DNA from: Methylomicrobium agile
Lineage (GTDB): Bacteria > Pseudomonadota > Gammaproteobacteria > Methylococcales > Methylomonadaceae
NCBI RefSeq assembly: GCF_000733855.1
Contig: NZ_JPOJ01000001.1
Span: forward strand, 2,683,001-2,747,000
Direction of reading: 5' to 3'
Length of the DNA stretch: 64,000 bases
The translations under genes and the position numbers were made by a program. How positions within the stretch are numbered: the first letter of the stretch is position 1; every line of letters starts with the position of its first letter. The notes below the pieces were generated by a model. It saw only the letters and a program-made list of their open reading frames with translations, was not told the origin of the DNA and did no database searches. Shown here in pieces: positions 46,249-54,809 of this stretch.

Positions 46249-49200
46249 ATGAATAAAAACAGCATCCAGACCTCCGTTTGCCAACCCAATCAATTGAGGA
46301 CTTTACCGGCCGCCATCCGGAAACGATTGATAGCCGAAGCAGTCGCTCTGGCCGCCTTCAGTTTTATCCCAGTCGCCCATGCCAATCCAACCGGCGGCCA
46401 GGTGGCCGCCGGCAACGCGGCGATCGTCGAGCAAGGCGCGCGGATGGACATCAACCAAAGCAGCCAGCGCGCGGTGATCAATTGGCAATCGTTCAGCATC
46501 GATACGCACGAGCATGTCAACTTCAATCAGCCCGGCCGTGACGCCGCGACGTTGAATCGGGTCGTCGGCAACGATCCATCGGCGATTCTGGGCCGGATGA
46601 CCGCGAACGGCAACGTCTATCTGATCAACCAGAACGGCATCATGGTCGGCAAGGATGCCCAAATCAACGTCGGCTCGCTGACCGCCAGCACCGCGAACAT
46701 CAGCAACGAAGACTTCATGGCGGGTAACCTGCACTTTGCCGAGCCCGGCAACCCAGAAGCCCGCATTGTCAATTTTGGCAACATCACCGCGCAGCAAGGC
46801 GGTCTGGTCGCTTTAGTCGCGCCGGGCGTCGAAAACCACGGCGTGATCAATGCCCGCCTTGGCAAGGTCGCGCTGGCCAGCGGCGACGCGTTCACGCTCG
46901 ATCTGTACGGCGATCGCTTGATCCAACTGACCGTCAGCAAGGAACAACTCGACCATATCCCGAACGCCGAAGGCCACCCCCTGTCGCATTATGTCAGCAA
47001 CACCGGCGAAATCACCGCCGACGGCGGCATCGTCACGATCATGGCCGGCACCGGCAAGGCGATCATCGACAGCCTGATCAACCTGCAAGGACACGTACAG
47101 GCGCAATCTATCGAGAACAAGAACGGCGTGATCTCCTTGCTCGGCGACGACGGCACACGGATCGATGTCGCCGGCACACTGGATGCTTCCGGCCGATCCG
47201 CGCAGAACGACGGCGGCAAAGTCGAAATCCGCGGCCGCGAAGTCAATCTGCAAGCCGGCAGCCGCATCGACGTCTCCGGCGATCGGCAAGGCGGAACTGC
47301 GTTGATCGGCGGCGATTATCAAGGTTCCGGCGACGGTGTCCGCGCCTTGCTGACTACGGTCGAGCGCAGCGCGGCGATCAACGCGGACAGCAAAACCGCA
47401 GGCGACGGCGGCAAGGTGATCGTCTGGGCCGACGATCGCACCGTCTATGACGGCAGCATCAGCACGCGCGGCGGCAGCGCGTCCGGCAACGGTGGCCTGG
47501 TCGAGGTCTCCGGCAAAAATACGCTGCATTTCGACGGCGAGGTCGATGCCAGTGCAAAGAACGGTTCGGCGGGTGAATTGCTGCTCGATCCCGGCAATTT
47601 GACCATTGCGTCCAAAACGCAAATGCAATCGACGACGTTATTACCCAACACTGGCACCTATAGCAGCCCGTCAAGCGCAGACAATGTGATCAGTTCCGAA
47701 AAGGTCAATTACCTGCTGCAAACCGGCACCAGCGTTTCTCTGAAAACCAGCAATGACTTAACGGTTGCTTCGCAGATAGACGGACGTGCCACCAATGGCG
47801 TAGCCGGCGCATCATTCAGCCTATCGGCGGGAAATAATATCAATATCAATGACAACATCCTGACCAATAACGGCGACATCTTCATCAACGCCATTACCGG
47901 CAATATTACGATGGCAAACGGCACGGCCTTGTTCGCCGGCAACCGAAATATTACCCTGACTGCGGGCAACCATACGGATCTGCAACATTTGCTTTCCACC
48001 GGGAAAATCGATGTCACCTCCGGTGCCGATTCGATTTTCCGCCAGGCTTTGGTAGGGCTGAACAATCAAGGTATTGGCGTGTTTGAAGTCGATGCCGGCG
48101 GCAATGTTGGCCTGAACGGCTTGTTGACCATAGGCGGCGTTACCGTATTGGCCGACGGCTCGATTGATGTCTTCAAACCTATTTTTGCCGGCGGTGCTGT
48201 CGATTTGTCCGGCGGCGCGCTCAATGTTGCAAACGGCGCGGATATCAGCACCAAAGGCGCGAACGGCGCATTGCCCGGCAATGAGCTCAAATTGACCTCG
48301 ATTGGCGACATGCAAGTCAACGCCAATTTATTGACGGATAATGCCAAAATCATCCTGAAAACAACCGGAACGGAAGGATCGATCACCACTGCCGACAAGA
48401 TCCTGATTGATCCCGGCTCCGAAAAGTTGACAATCGATGCCGGTAAAAACATCACGATGGGCAAAACCTGTTTGGCGCCAGGTGGATTGTGCAACCATTC
48501 AACCATAGAGAATCAAGGCGCTATTCCGGCCACGGCAACCCTAATTTCGCAAAATGGCGACATTAAGCTCGGTGATATCATCGCCGACCGCGGGTTATCC
48601 ATCACGGCAAACCAGGGCAAACTTGACCTGAGCACGATTGATTTGCGATCCCGGGGGTCTGCCGGCATCGAGTTGACGGCAAAAAACGCGCTTAATTTGA
48701 AGGGCGATTTGTTGACTGAGAACGGTACGCTGAAGATCATCGACTCAGGAAGTGTCACCGGAACATCCGACAAGCGACTGGAGACAGGGACTGCCGATAT
48801 TTCACTGCGCAGTGCCGGTGCGGTTTCCTTGTACGATGTCTTTACTACCGGAAAGCTTGATGTAATCGCCGACGGCCCGATTATTTTCAATCGGGCTTTG
48901 GGTACAGGGGATAACACCTACACCGGCTTAGCCGCACTTTCGGTTCAAGGTAAAGACGCCATAACCTTTAACGATCAAGTGCATCTGACGGGCAATCACC
49001 CGGCAGAGGGTAATTATCCGACGAGCGATAATGTACTGAGCGTATTACAAACCGGTACCACCGGCAAACTAACCATCAACGGAAAAATCGTGGTGGATAA
49101 TGGCAGCGTTTACTTGGGTAAACCTGTCGGAATAGATTACTTTAACGACGCCAATAATATTGAATTAGGAAATTCAATTTATACTTTAAATGGAGATGCC

Positions 49201-50079
49201 ATTACACTAAACAACGACATTCATGTATACAATTCAAAAAAAATAGACTCACTACTGAACGTTGACATTCCTCCAAGTTTTTCTGAATACCCTTTACACT
49301 ATGTGAAAGATGTCGACAATCAGCCGACTGTCGAGCTGGAAAATCAAAATGGAAATATTTTACTCAGTGGAAATATAAATGGATTATTTGAACCAAATTT
49401 GCTACTTAATTTGAAGCTGTATGCAAAATCTATTTCTCTTCCTAACTGGGTTGGCATTCCTGCGGAGAGTTTTACAATTGATTCAAAGACATTTAACGTT
49501 TGGGATGGCGATGACTTATCTGTATACGTAAACAGAGACATAGAAAACCTGTTATTTTTTTATATTCGTACCCTGGGAACTGCCGCATTTGATTATAGTG
49601 AAAAACCTAGAGACCAAAACGAAAAGATACCGCAAAAACCTATTTCACAAGCTACACCAATTTTATCGCAAAATAGAAATTCTTCGTGGGACACATTTAA
49701 CATGTTAGGAAATAATGCAGTTTCAACATCTACAGCATCCCCACAAAATTCGTTTAACACAGATTTTAGACTATTTGGGGCACCATCGAATTCGGTTTCT
49801 TCCGACCCTGAAGGAATTGACACGTCATCCATTACCAAACAAACATTAAATTATGCCGACTCGTCGGAAACGACTCCAAATGCAAACGCTCCGGAAAACT
49901 CAGACGAAGAAACAGTCATCTTGGGCGGCGGCAGCGAGGCCGATAATGCCGATTTGGGCTTAAACTCCCCGGAAAACGGGGCGGTGCAAGATACTTATTC
50001 AACCAAGCATTCTCCAGTTTGTGGAGTCGGTCGTGGGAACTCTAAAAACGGGCTGCCTCAATGCAAGGAAGCTTCTTAA
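46249..50079 (+). CDS. Filamentous-hemagglutinin-type exoprotein, TpsA
   Basis: A 1276-residue secreted protein, the substrate of the transporter upstream. A long signal peptide (cleavage near PVAHA, about 45) is followed by the TPS secretion domain (about 46-290), with GARMDINQSSQRAVINWQSF, FNQPGRDAATLNRVVG and VYLINQNGIMVGKDA (an NPNGI-type motif). A beta-helix-rich body follows (many N/D-x-G-x-I/L repeats). The last 300 codons or so are AT-richer and low in complexity, rich in Ser/Asn. The final 20 residues contain a Cys pair (Cys1258 and Cys1272), resembling the C-terminal disulfide anchor of Haemophilus HMW1. It is probably surface-tethered or released; its ligand is unknown. Confidence 0.92.
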   Translation: MNKNSIQTSVCQPNQLRTLPAAIRKRLIAEAVALAAFSFIPVAHANPTGGQVAAGNAAIVEQGARMDINQSSQRAVINWQSFSIDTHEHVNFNQPGRDAATLNRVVGNDPSAILGRMTANGNVYLINQNGIMVGKDAQINVGSLTASTANISNEDFMAGNLHFAEPGNPEARIVNFGNITAQQGGLVALVAPGVENHGVINARLGKVALASGDAFTLDLYGDRLIQLTVSKEQLDHIPNAEGHPLSHYVSNTGEITADGGIVTIMAGTGKAIIDSLINLQGHVQAQSIENKNGVISLLGDDGTRIDVAGTLDASGRSAQNDGGKVEIRGREVNLQAGSRIDVSGDRQGGTALIGGDYQGSGDGVRALLTTVERSAAINADSKTAGDGGKVIVWADDRTVYDGSISTRGGSASGNGGLVEVSGKNTLHFDGEVDASAKNGSAGELLLDPGNLTIASKTQMQSTTLLPNTGTYSSPSSADNVISSEKVNYLLQTGTSVSLKTSNDLTVASQIDGRATNGVAGASFSLSAGNNININDNILTNNGDIFINAITGNITMANGTALFAGNRNITLTAGNHTDLQHLLSTGKIDVTSGADSIFRQALVGLNNQGIGVFEVDAGGNVGLNGLLTIGGVTVLADGSIDVFKPIFAGGAVDLSGGALNVANGADISTKGANGALPGNELKLTSIGDMQVNANLLTDNAKIILKTTGTEGSITTADKILIDPGSEKLTIDAGKNITMGKTCLAPGGLCNHSTIENQGAIPATATLISQNGDIKLGDIIADRGLSITANQGKLDLSTIDLRSRGSAGIELTAKNALNLKGDLLTENGTLKIIDSGSVTGTSDKRLETGTADISLRSAGAVSLYDVFTTGKLDVIADGPIIFNRALGTGDNTYTGLAALSVQGKDAITFNDQVHLTGNHPAEGNYPTSDNVLSVLQTGTTGKLTINGKIVVDNGSVYLGKPVGIDYFNDANNIELGNSIYTLNGDAITLNNDIHVYNSKKIDSLLNVDIPPSFSEYPLHYVKDVDNQPTVELENQNGNILLSGNINGLFEPNLLLNLKLYAKSISLPNWVGIPAESFTIDSKTFNVWDGDDLSVYVNRDIENLLFFYIRTLGTAAFDYSEKPRDQNEKIPQKPISQATPILSQNRNSSWDTFNMLGNNAVSTSTASPQNSFNTDFRLFGAPSNSVSSDPEGIDTSSITKQTLNYADSSETTPNANAPENSDEETVILGGGSEADNADLGLNSPENGAVQDTYSTKHSPVCGVGRGNSKNGLPQCKEAS

Positions 50080-50100
50080 TTACCGTGCTTTTATTCTAAG

Positions 50101-50200
50101 GATCTGGCTCCAAATAACTTCCCAACCAAAGACCTGCCAGGTTTTAAAAACCTGGCAGGTCTACCCGGCATACCAGGAAGTTAATATTGGCCACTTCCTA
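50101..50200. repeat. About 100-base repeat with a CCTGGCAGGT palindrome, copy 2
   Basis: The second copy of the 39234-39332 element, with the palindrome at 50130-50162. It separates tpsA from the caspase gene and may terminate tpsA transcripts or be a mobile palindrome inserted between them. Confidence 0.7.
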
Positions 50201-50229
50201 AACATCGCAAAGCGGCGCCTTGATTATGA

Positions 50230-53200
50230 ATGACTGAATTGATGACAATGAAACGCCTATTTTCCGCCTTCGTCTTTTTGTTTATCGACCAGACTGCGGC
50301 TTTTGCTTTAGATAGCACCCCGATCATCCGGGTCGATGCCGCTTATCACAGTGGGCCGGTCTTTGGCGTCGAACCCTTGATGAACGATCAAAGGCTGGCG
50401 ACGATTTCGCACGACAAAACCGTCAAAATCTGGCGCAGCCGCGATTTTAAATTATTGCAGACGCTGCGCATTCCGATCGGCAACGCTTTCGAAGGCAACC
50501 TCGACAGCATTGCCGTTTCGCCGGACAGCAAACTAATCGCCGTCGGCGGCTGGACCTGCTGGGAACGGGGTAAACACGGGTGCGTTTATCTATTCGATGC
50601 CACTACCGGCCATTTGCTCCGCTGTATCGATCAATTGAAGAATATTATCGGCGAGCTGCGCTTCTCGCCTGATGGCCGCGTCCTGGCGATCGGCCTGCAT
50701 GGAAACGGCGGGATCGCCTTTGTCGATACCCAAACCTTCCAAATTTTGGCACAAGATCAGGATTATGGCGAACGGGTAACCGGCTTGTCCTTCTCAAGCA
50801 ACGGCTATGCGGCAACAGGCTCCAATGACGGCTACCTTCGCGTTTACGATCCGCAATTCAAGTTGGCTGCCCGCGTTAAGGTGCCAGAAGTCGACCGCAT
50901 TGCCGACAGCTATTTTTCCCCGGATGGCAAAAGGCTTCTGGTCAGTTCTTACAACAGTCCGCTGATTCAGATTTTATCGTTGCCGCAATTGCAGGTTGAG
51001 CGCAGTTTAAGAGTCGATGCTTCACATCCTATCAAAACGCTCAGAAACGCGGTTTGGAGCCCATCGGGCGAATTCATTTACGGCAGCGGCGATTCGGCCA
51101 ATGTCCAAGAAGCGGAAATTCTGCGTTGGAAGGTTTCCGATCTTTCTCATTATGAGTCGATAAAATTATCTCACAGGGTTCAATCGATACGCCCCCGCAG
51201 CCAGAACGGTATCGCGTTTTCAACTGAAAACGCCGCGATCGGATTGCTTGCCGATAATGAAACCAGACCGCGCTTATCGGATACCCATACCCTTCAACAT
51301 CCACAGATGCACGATGGATTTCAGGTTTCTTTTGACGGTAGTAAAGTCTCGTTTCCAATCACTCAGCCCGTCAAAGAATCTTTATTTTTTTCGGTCGATC
51401 AGCTGTCATTAGAGAAGGAAACGGCAAATTTCAAACAGGCGGCAAGCCGGAAACCCAATAAAAATTTACAACTCGCCGATTGGGAAAATGCCGCCAAGCC
51501 AAAACTGAATGGGCATCCATTGGAACTGGAGCCTTTCGAAATCGTACGCTCTTATGCTTCCTCTACTAAAAATACCCACCTATTTTTAGGTACCGAGTGG
51601 TCGCTTAAATCCTTTGATAAAAAAGGCAGGCTGGCGTGGAACACTGCCATGCCGGGCGCGGTTTGGAATTTGGCGGCAACCGGCGACGGATCATTGGTAG
51701 TGGCGGCGCTTTCCGACGGCACGATCCGTTGGTATAGGGCGGCCGACGGGAAAGAGATGCAGGCGCTTTTCGTAGAACCGCACAGCAAGGAGTGGGTGCT
51801 TTGGCGTCCCGACGGCTATTATGCATCCTCCGAAAACGGCGACAATTTAATCGGCTGGCATGTCAACCGGGGTAAAAATAGTGCCCCGGATTTTTACCGG
51901 GCAGTGCAATTTGAACGGCAGTTTTACAGGCCCGATTTGTTGCGTAGCAGCCTGGGCGCCTCTGCCGGAAGCGCAAAAGAAGATTGGATCGCTCGAAGCG
52001 AACCCAAAAGATCGGGTGTCAGCACTCGCTATGCCGGAGTTTTGGCTAATGGCAGTCGTGGAACCATAGATACTATTCGCCTTGGCGAATTTACCTTAAG
52101 TCAATTGAGCAGCATTGCGCCGCCTCGCATCACTGTGACGTCGATGCGTACGTCCATCAACCCCAAAGGCATACCGGAATTGGAACTGACAATCGAGGCC
52201 GAGAAAAATAGCCGGCCGATGCAGGATATCCAGATTTATGCCAATCTGTTACCGGTTGCGACGCATCAAGAACGTCAATTGGCAGCCACCGAGAGTAGCA
52301 GCTTGCGCCGCACCTTCCGATTTCCGATTGCCGCGGGCGACAATCTCATTCGTGTCGAAATCAACAACGGCGTATCGTTGGGACTGGCGGAACAGTGGGT
52401 CGAAACATCCAATATCAAGCAAGCAATGTATCCGAAAGGCGATTTGTATGTATTGGCAGTGGGGGCCAATCAGTTCACACGCATATCCGGAGACAACAAA
52501 AGTACAGTACCTGATCTGAAATACGCCGTGAACGATGCGATTGAACTGGCTGGAGTGTTGGAAAAATCCGCAGATGATTCCGGTTTTAAACAAGTCCATG
52601 TCCGCTTATTAGCCGACGCCTCGGAACAGCAGCCCACGCGGCAAAACATTTTAGACGCTTTAAAATTTTTCGAGCAGGCCGGGCCGAACGACACTGTGCT
52701 GCTGTTCCTGGCCTCGCACGGCTTCAGCGATCAAACCGGCAACTATTATTTTCTTCCGCAAGACGGCGAATTCACGGACATAGAAGCAGTGCTGTCGGGC
52801 CGTAATCTGACCGGAAAAGCTCCTTCTCTGCTAAGCTGGACCGATTTCATTGACGGCATGAGACGAGCCGCCGGACGCCGGGTCATGATCGTCGACACCT
52901 GCCAGGCCAAAAATATTTTCGGTGAGTTCGATTCACGTTCCCTCCGCAAACGTTCTGCCGCGGCACTGTTTCCGTTGCTGCTCGCTTCAAAGGGCGACGA
53001 GCTTTCGCAGGAATATAAAACTGCGCAACACGGCTTGTTTACTTATGTATTGCTGAAAGGTTTGCGCGGGTTAGCGGATCGCAATCATGATCGAAAAATT
53101 ACTGTGGGGGAGTTGCATGATTTTGCGGTGCCAATGGTGGAGAAATTACATAATGCGTCAGCCGGGCCACAGACGCCGCAATTGATTGCACCTGGAACAT

Positions 53201-53238
53201 TGGCGAATATTGCGTTGCCGGTTCCGGAATCTAAATGA
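50230..53238 (+). CDS. WD40-repeat caspase-family (C14) protein with signal peptide
   Basis: A 1002-residue protein. A signal peptide-like start (MKRLFSAFVFLFIDQTAAFA) implies export to the periplasm. Residues about 40-560 form WD40-type blades (HDKTVKIWRSRDF, LRFSPDGRVLAIG, GSNDGYLRVYDPQF, LSDGTIRWYRAADGK), ending in DGYYASSENGDNLIGWHVNRG, a join common in WD40-caspase proteins. After a beta-rich linker comes a caspase-like domain (about 737-1000) with the catalytic pair His830 in FLASHGF and Cys891 in IVDTCQA. Caspase-like enzymes cut after basic or acidic residues; the target is unknown, and the neighbouring TpsA or OmpA protein would be natural candidates. Start could also be the ATG at 50248; no good ribosome site decides. 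Confidence 0.88.
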   Translation: MTELMTMKRLFSAFVFLFIDQTAAFALDSTPIIRVDAAYHSGPVFGVEPLMNDQRLATISHDKTVKIWRSRDFKLLQTLRIPIGNAFEGNLDSIAVSPDSKLIAVGGWTCWERGKHGCVYLFDATTGHLLRCIDQLKNIIGELRFSPDGRVLAIGLHGNGGIAFVDTQTFQILAQDQDYGERVTGLSFSSNGYAATGSNDGYLRVYDPQFKLAARVKVPEVDRIADSYFSPDGKRLLVSSYNSPLIQILSLPQLQVERSLRVDASHPIKTLRNAVWSPSGEFIYGSGDSANVQEAEILRWKVSDLSHYESIKLSHRVQSIRPRSQNGIAFSTENAAIGLLADNETRPRLSDTHTLQHPQMHDGFQVSFDGSKVSFPITQPVKESLFFSVDQLSLEKETANFKQAASRKPNKNLQLADWENAAKPKLNGHPLELEPFEIVRSYASSTKNTHLFLGTEWSLKSFDKKGRLAWNTAMPGAVWNLAATGDGSLVVAALSDGTIRWYRAADGKEMQALFVEPHSKEWVLWRPDGYYASSENGDNLIGWHVNRGKNSAPDFYRAVQFERQFYRPDLLRSSLGASAGSAKEDWIARSEPKRSGVSTRYAGVLANGSRGTIDTIRLGEFTLSQLSSIAPPRITVTSMRTSINPKGIPELELTIEAEKNSRPMQDIQIYANLLPVATHQERQLAATESSSLRRTFRFPIAAGDNLIRVEINNGVSLGLAEQWVETSNIKQAMYPKGDLYVLAVGANQFTRISGDNKSTVPDLKYAVNDAIELAGVLEKSADDSGFKQVHVRLLADASEQQPTRQNILDALKFFEQAGPNDTVLLFLASHGFSDQTGNYYFLPQDGEFTDIEAVLSGRNLTGKAPSLLSWTDFIDGMRRAAGRRVMIVDTCQAKNIFGEFDSRSLRKRSAAALFPLLLASKGDELSQEYKTAQHGLFTYVLLKGLRGLADRNHDRKITVGELHDFAVPMVEKLHNASAGPQTPQLIAPGTLANIALPVPESK

Positions 53239-53273
53239 GTTTAAACAATCAACTACCGCGTCGGAGCAAGTGA

Positions 53274-53687
53274 ATGGAAGATTTCAATATTTTGACAGAC
53301 AAAGACAAACAAGACATGTCCTATAAAGCCTGTGTTGGCGGGGCAATTTTGATGGGCGCAGCGGTCGGCCGACTTGGCATGTTGCCTGGGCTATTAGCCG
53401 GAGCGGCTACCGGTTTGGCATTCGGCCTTTTAACCTGCAAACGACTTTCGCCGGCAATCGAGCGTAAACTTTTCTCTCAAAACGAGAGACTGAATGATCA
53501 AGAGTTATTACAAACGTTACGCATCCTTCGGGATGAAACCGGCGTAACCTCCAAATCAGACGCCATGCGCTTGCTGGGCTATGTGCGATTCGAAGCGAAT
53601 CAAAAAGGCCAATCGCTTAAAAATGGAAGAAATGCTTGCATGCCTATGAAAGTTGCAGCAAATCAAATTCTGTCCGTACGCGTCTAG
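53274..53687 (+). CDS. Small membrane protein of unknown function (caspase cluster)
   Basis: A 137-residue protein with one glycine-rich hydrophobic region (about 19-54: CVGGAILMGAAVGRLGMLPGLLAGAATGLAFGLL) that could form one or two membrane helices, followed by a charged helical part. I do not recognise a family. The gene starts 36 bases after the caspase gene with GGAGCAAGTG before the ATG and is followed by another small gene after 19 bases, so all are likely one transcript. Confidence 0.75.
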   Translation: MEDFNILTDKDKQDMSYKACVGGAILMGAAVGRLGMLPGLLAGAATGLAFGLLTCKRLSPAIERKLFSQNERLNDQELLQTLRILRDETGVTSKSDAMRLLGYVRFEANQKGQSLKNGRNACMPMKVAANQILSVRV

Positions 53688-53705
53688 CTATTTTGGGCCA
53701 TAACG

Positions 53706-54227
53706 ATGCCGATGTATCCCCAAACCAAAGAATTATTGAATTTTCTGCAGAAGAATCCAACTATTCGCACTCGAATTGCCGCGCCGCCGAATAAAACGCT
53801 GCTCTATGCCGGCAATTTTTTCAAACCGATCTGGCAAGAGTTGGAGCAATTGAAACGCAGCAACGGCCAAATCGCCTCGAAAGTGCTGTTGCCTGACGTG
53901 CTCGCAACGATTCAAACGCCCGGTCAAGCGCACCCCACGCTGCTGACCTGGGCGAAGGCACTCGATGCCGTGATTCCGTGGAAAGAAAATGGTTTCATCG
54001 TCTGGCGCGCGCTTTCGGGCATTTTTGTGGCTAACGCGGTTAGTATGGTCTCCTTCTATATCGGCTCGAACGTCACGAAAAACGAAAAAGTATTTGGCGC
54101 AACCGAGATTCATGTACTCATGCGCAATCCGAATATCGATGCGGTGACCAAAGACATGCTCGGTTATTATCAACGCTGCATTCAATCGGGCCAATCCGCT
54201 ATCAACGCCGGGTTTATCGGCGGTTAG
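53706..54227 (+). CDS. Uncharacterised protein (caspase cluster)
   Basis: A 173-residue protein, not recognised. It has a mostly helical, charged N-terminal part (QTKELLNFLQKNPTIRTRIA), a hydrophobic segment (LSGIFVANAVSMVSFYIGSN, about 104-123) and a C-terminal region ending in GFIGG. No signal peptide is evident, so it may be cytoplasmic or membrane-associated. It lies between the small membrane protein and the OmpA-like gene, with 33 bases to the latter. Confidence 0.72.
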   Translation: MPMYPQTKELLNFLQKNPTIRTRIAAPPNKTLLYAGNFFKPIWQELEQLKRSNGQIASKVLLPDVLATIQTPGQAHPTLLTWAKALDAVIPWKENGFIVWRALSGIFVANAVSMVSFYIGSNVTKNEKVFGATEIHVLMRNPNIDAVTKDMLGYYQRCIQSGQSAINAGFIGG

Positions 54228-54260
54228 TTTCGAAGTCCTAATCCCTATCTTGGAGCGAAT

Positions 54261-54809
54261 ATGATCATTTGCAAAAATCTGTATGTGCTGGCTTCAGCGT
54301 TCGCGTTGTCCTTCAGCGTCGCCGCGGATGCCGAGGATTTGAATCTGGGCGGCCGTTCCCCTTCAAAGGAAGAAGTCATTCGTGCGCTGAAACCGAGTGC
54401 AGACAGCGACGAAGCCATCTCGACCCGTAGCATCAAAATCAACCCCAAAAAAACCGTAGCATCCCAGCGAAATGCCATTTCGCTGGAAATTCGCTTCGCA
54501 TACGACTCAGCGAGATTGACCGATGAATCGATTCGGCAATTGACGCCGGTCGCGGAAGCGTTGACGTCTGGTGAACTCGACAGCTTGAGATTTCAAGTCG
54601 AGGGTTACACCGATGCGAAAGGCAGCGATGCTTACAACAAAAATTTGTCGGTCAGGCGCGCCGCGACGGTACGCAATTTTTTCGTTCAGAAACATGGACT
54701 GAACGCTTCCCGCATCCAGGCATCCGGCTACGGCAAATCGAATTTGCTGGATCCGACGAATCCTAATAGCGCGGTCAACCGCCGGGTCAGAATTGTCGCA
54801 ATGCCTTAA
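54261..54809 (+). CDS. OmpA-like peptidoglycan-binding protein
   Basis: A 182-residue periplasmic protein. A signal peptide (about 1-24, ending VAADA) precedes a short linker and a C-terminal OmpA domain (about 74-182: ISLEIRFAYDSARLTDESIRQL, VEGYTDAKGSDAYNKNLSVRRAATVRNFFV, RIQASGYGKS, NRRVRIV), with the Asp and Arg that bind diaminopimelate. It would anchor to peptidoglycan. The ATG at 54261 follows GGAGCGAAT. Its stop overlaps the end of the convergent kinase gene by four bases, so the two genes are packed tail to tail. Confidence 0.9.
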   Translation: MIICKNLYVLASAFALSFSVAADAEDLNLGGRSPSKEEVIRALKPSADSDEAISTRSIKINPKKTVASQRNAISLEIRFAYDSARLTDESIRQLTPVAEALTSGELDSLRFQVEGYTDAKGSDAYNKNLSVRRAATVRNFFVQKHGLNASRIQASGYGKSNLLDPTNPNSAVNRRVRIVAMP

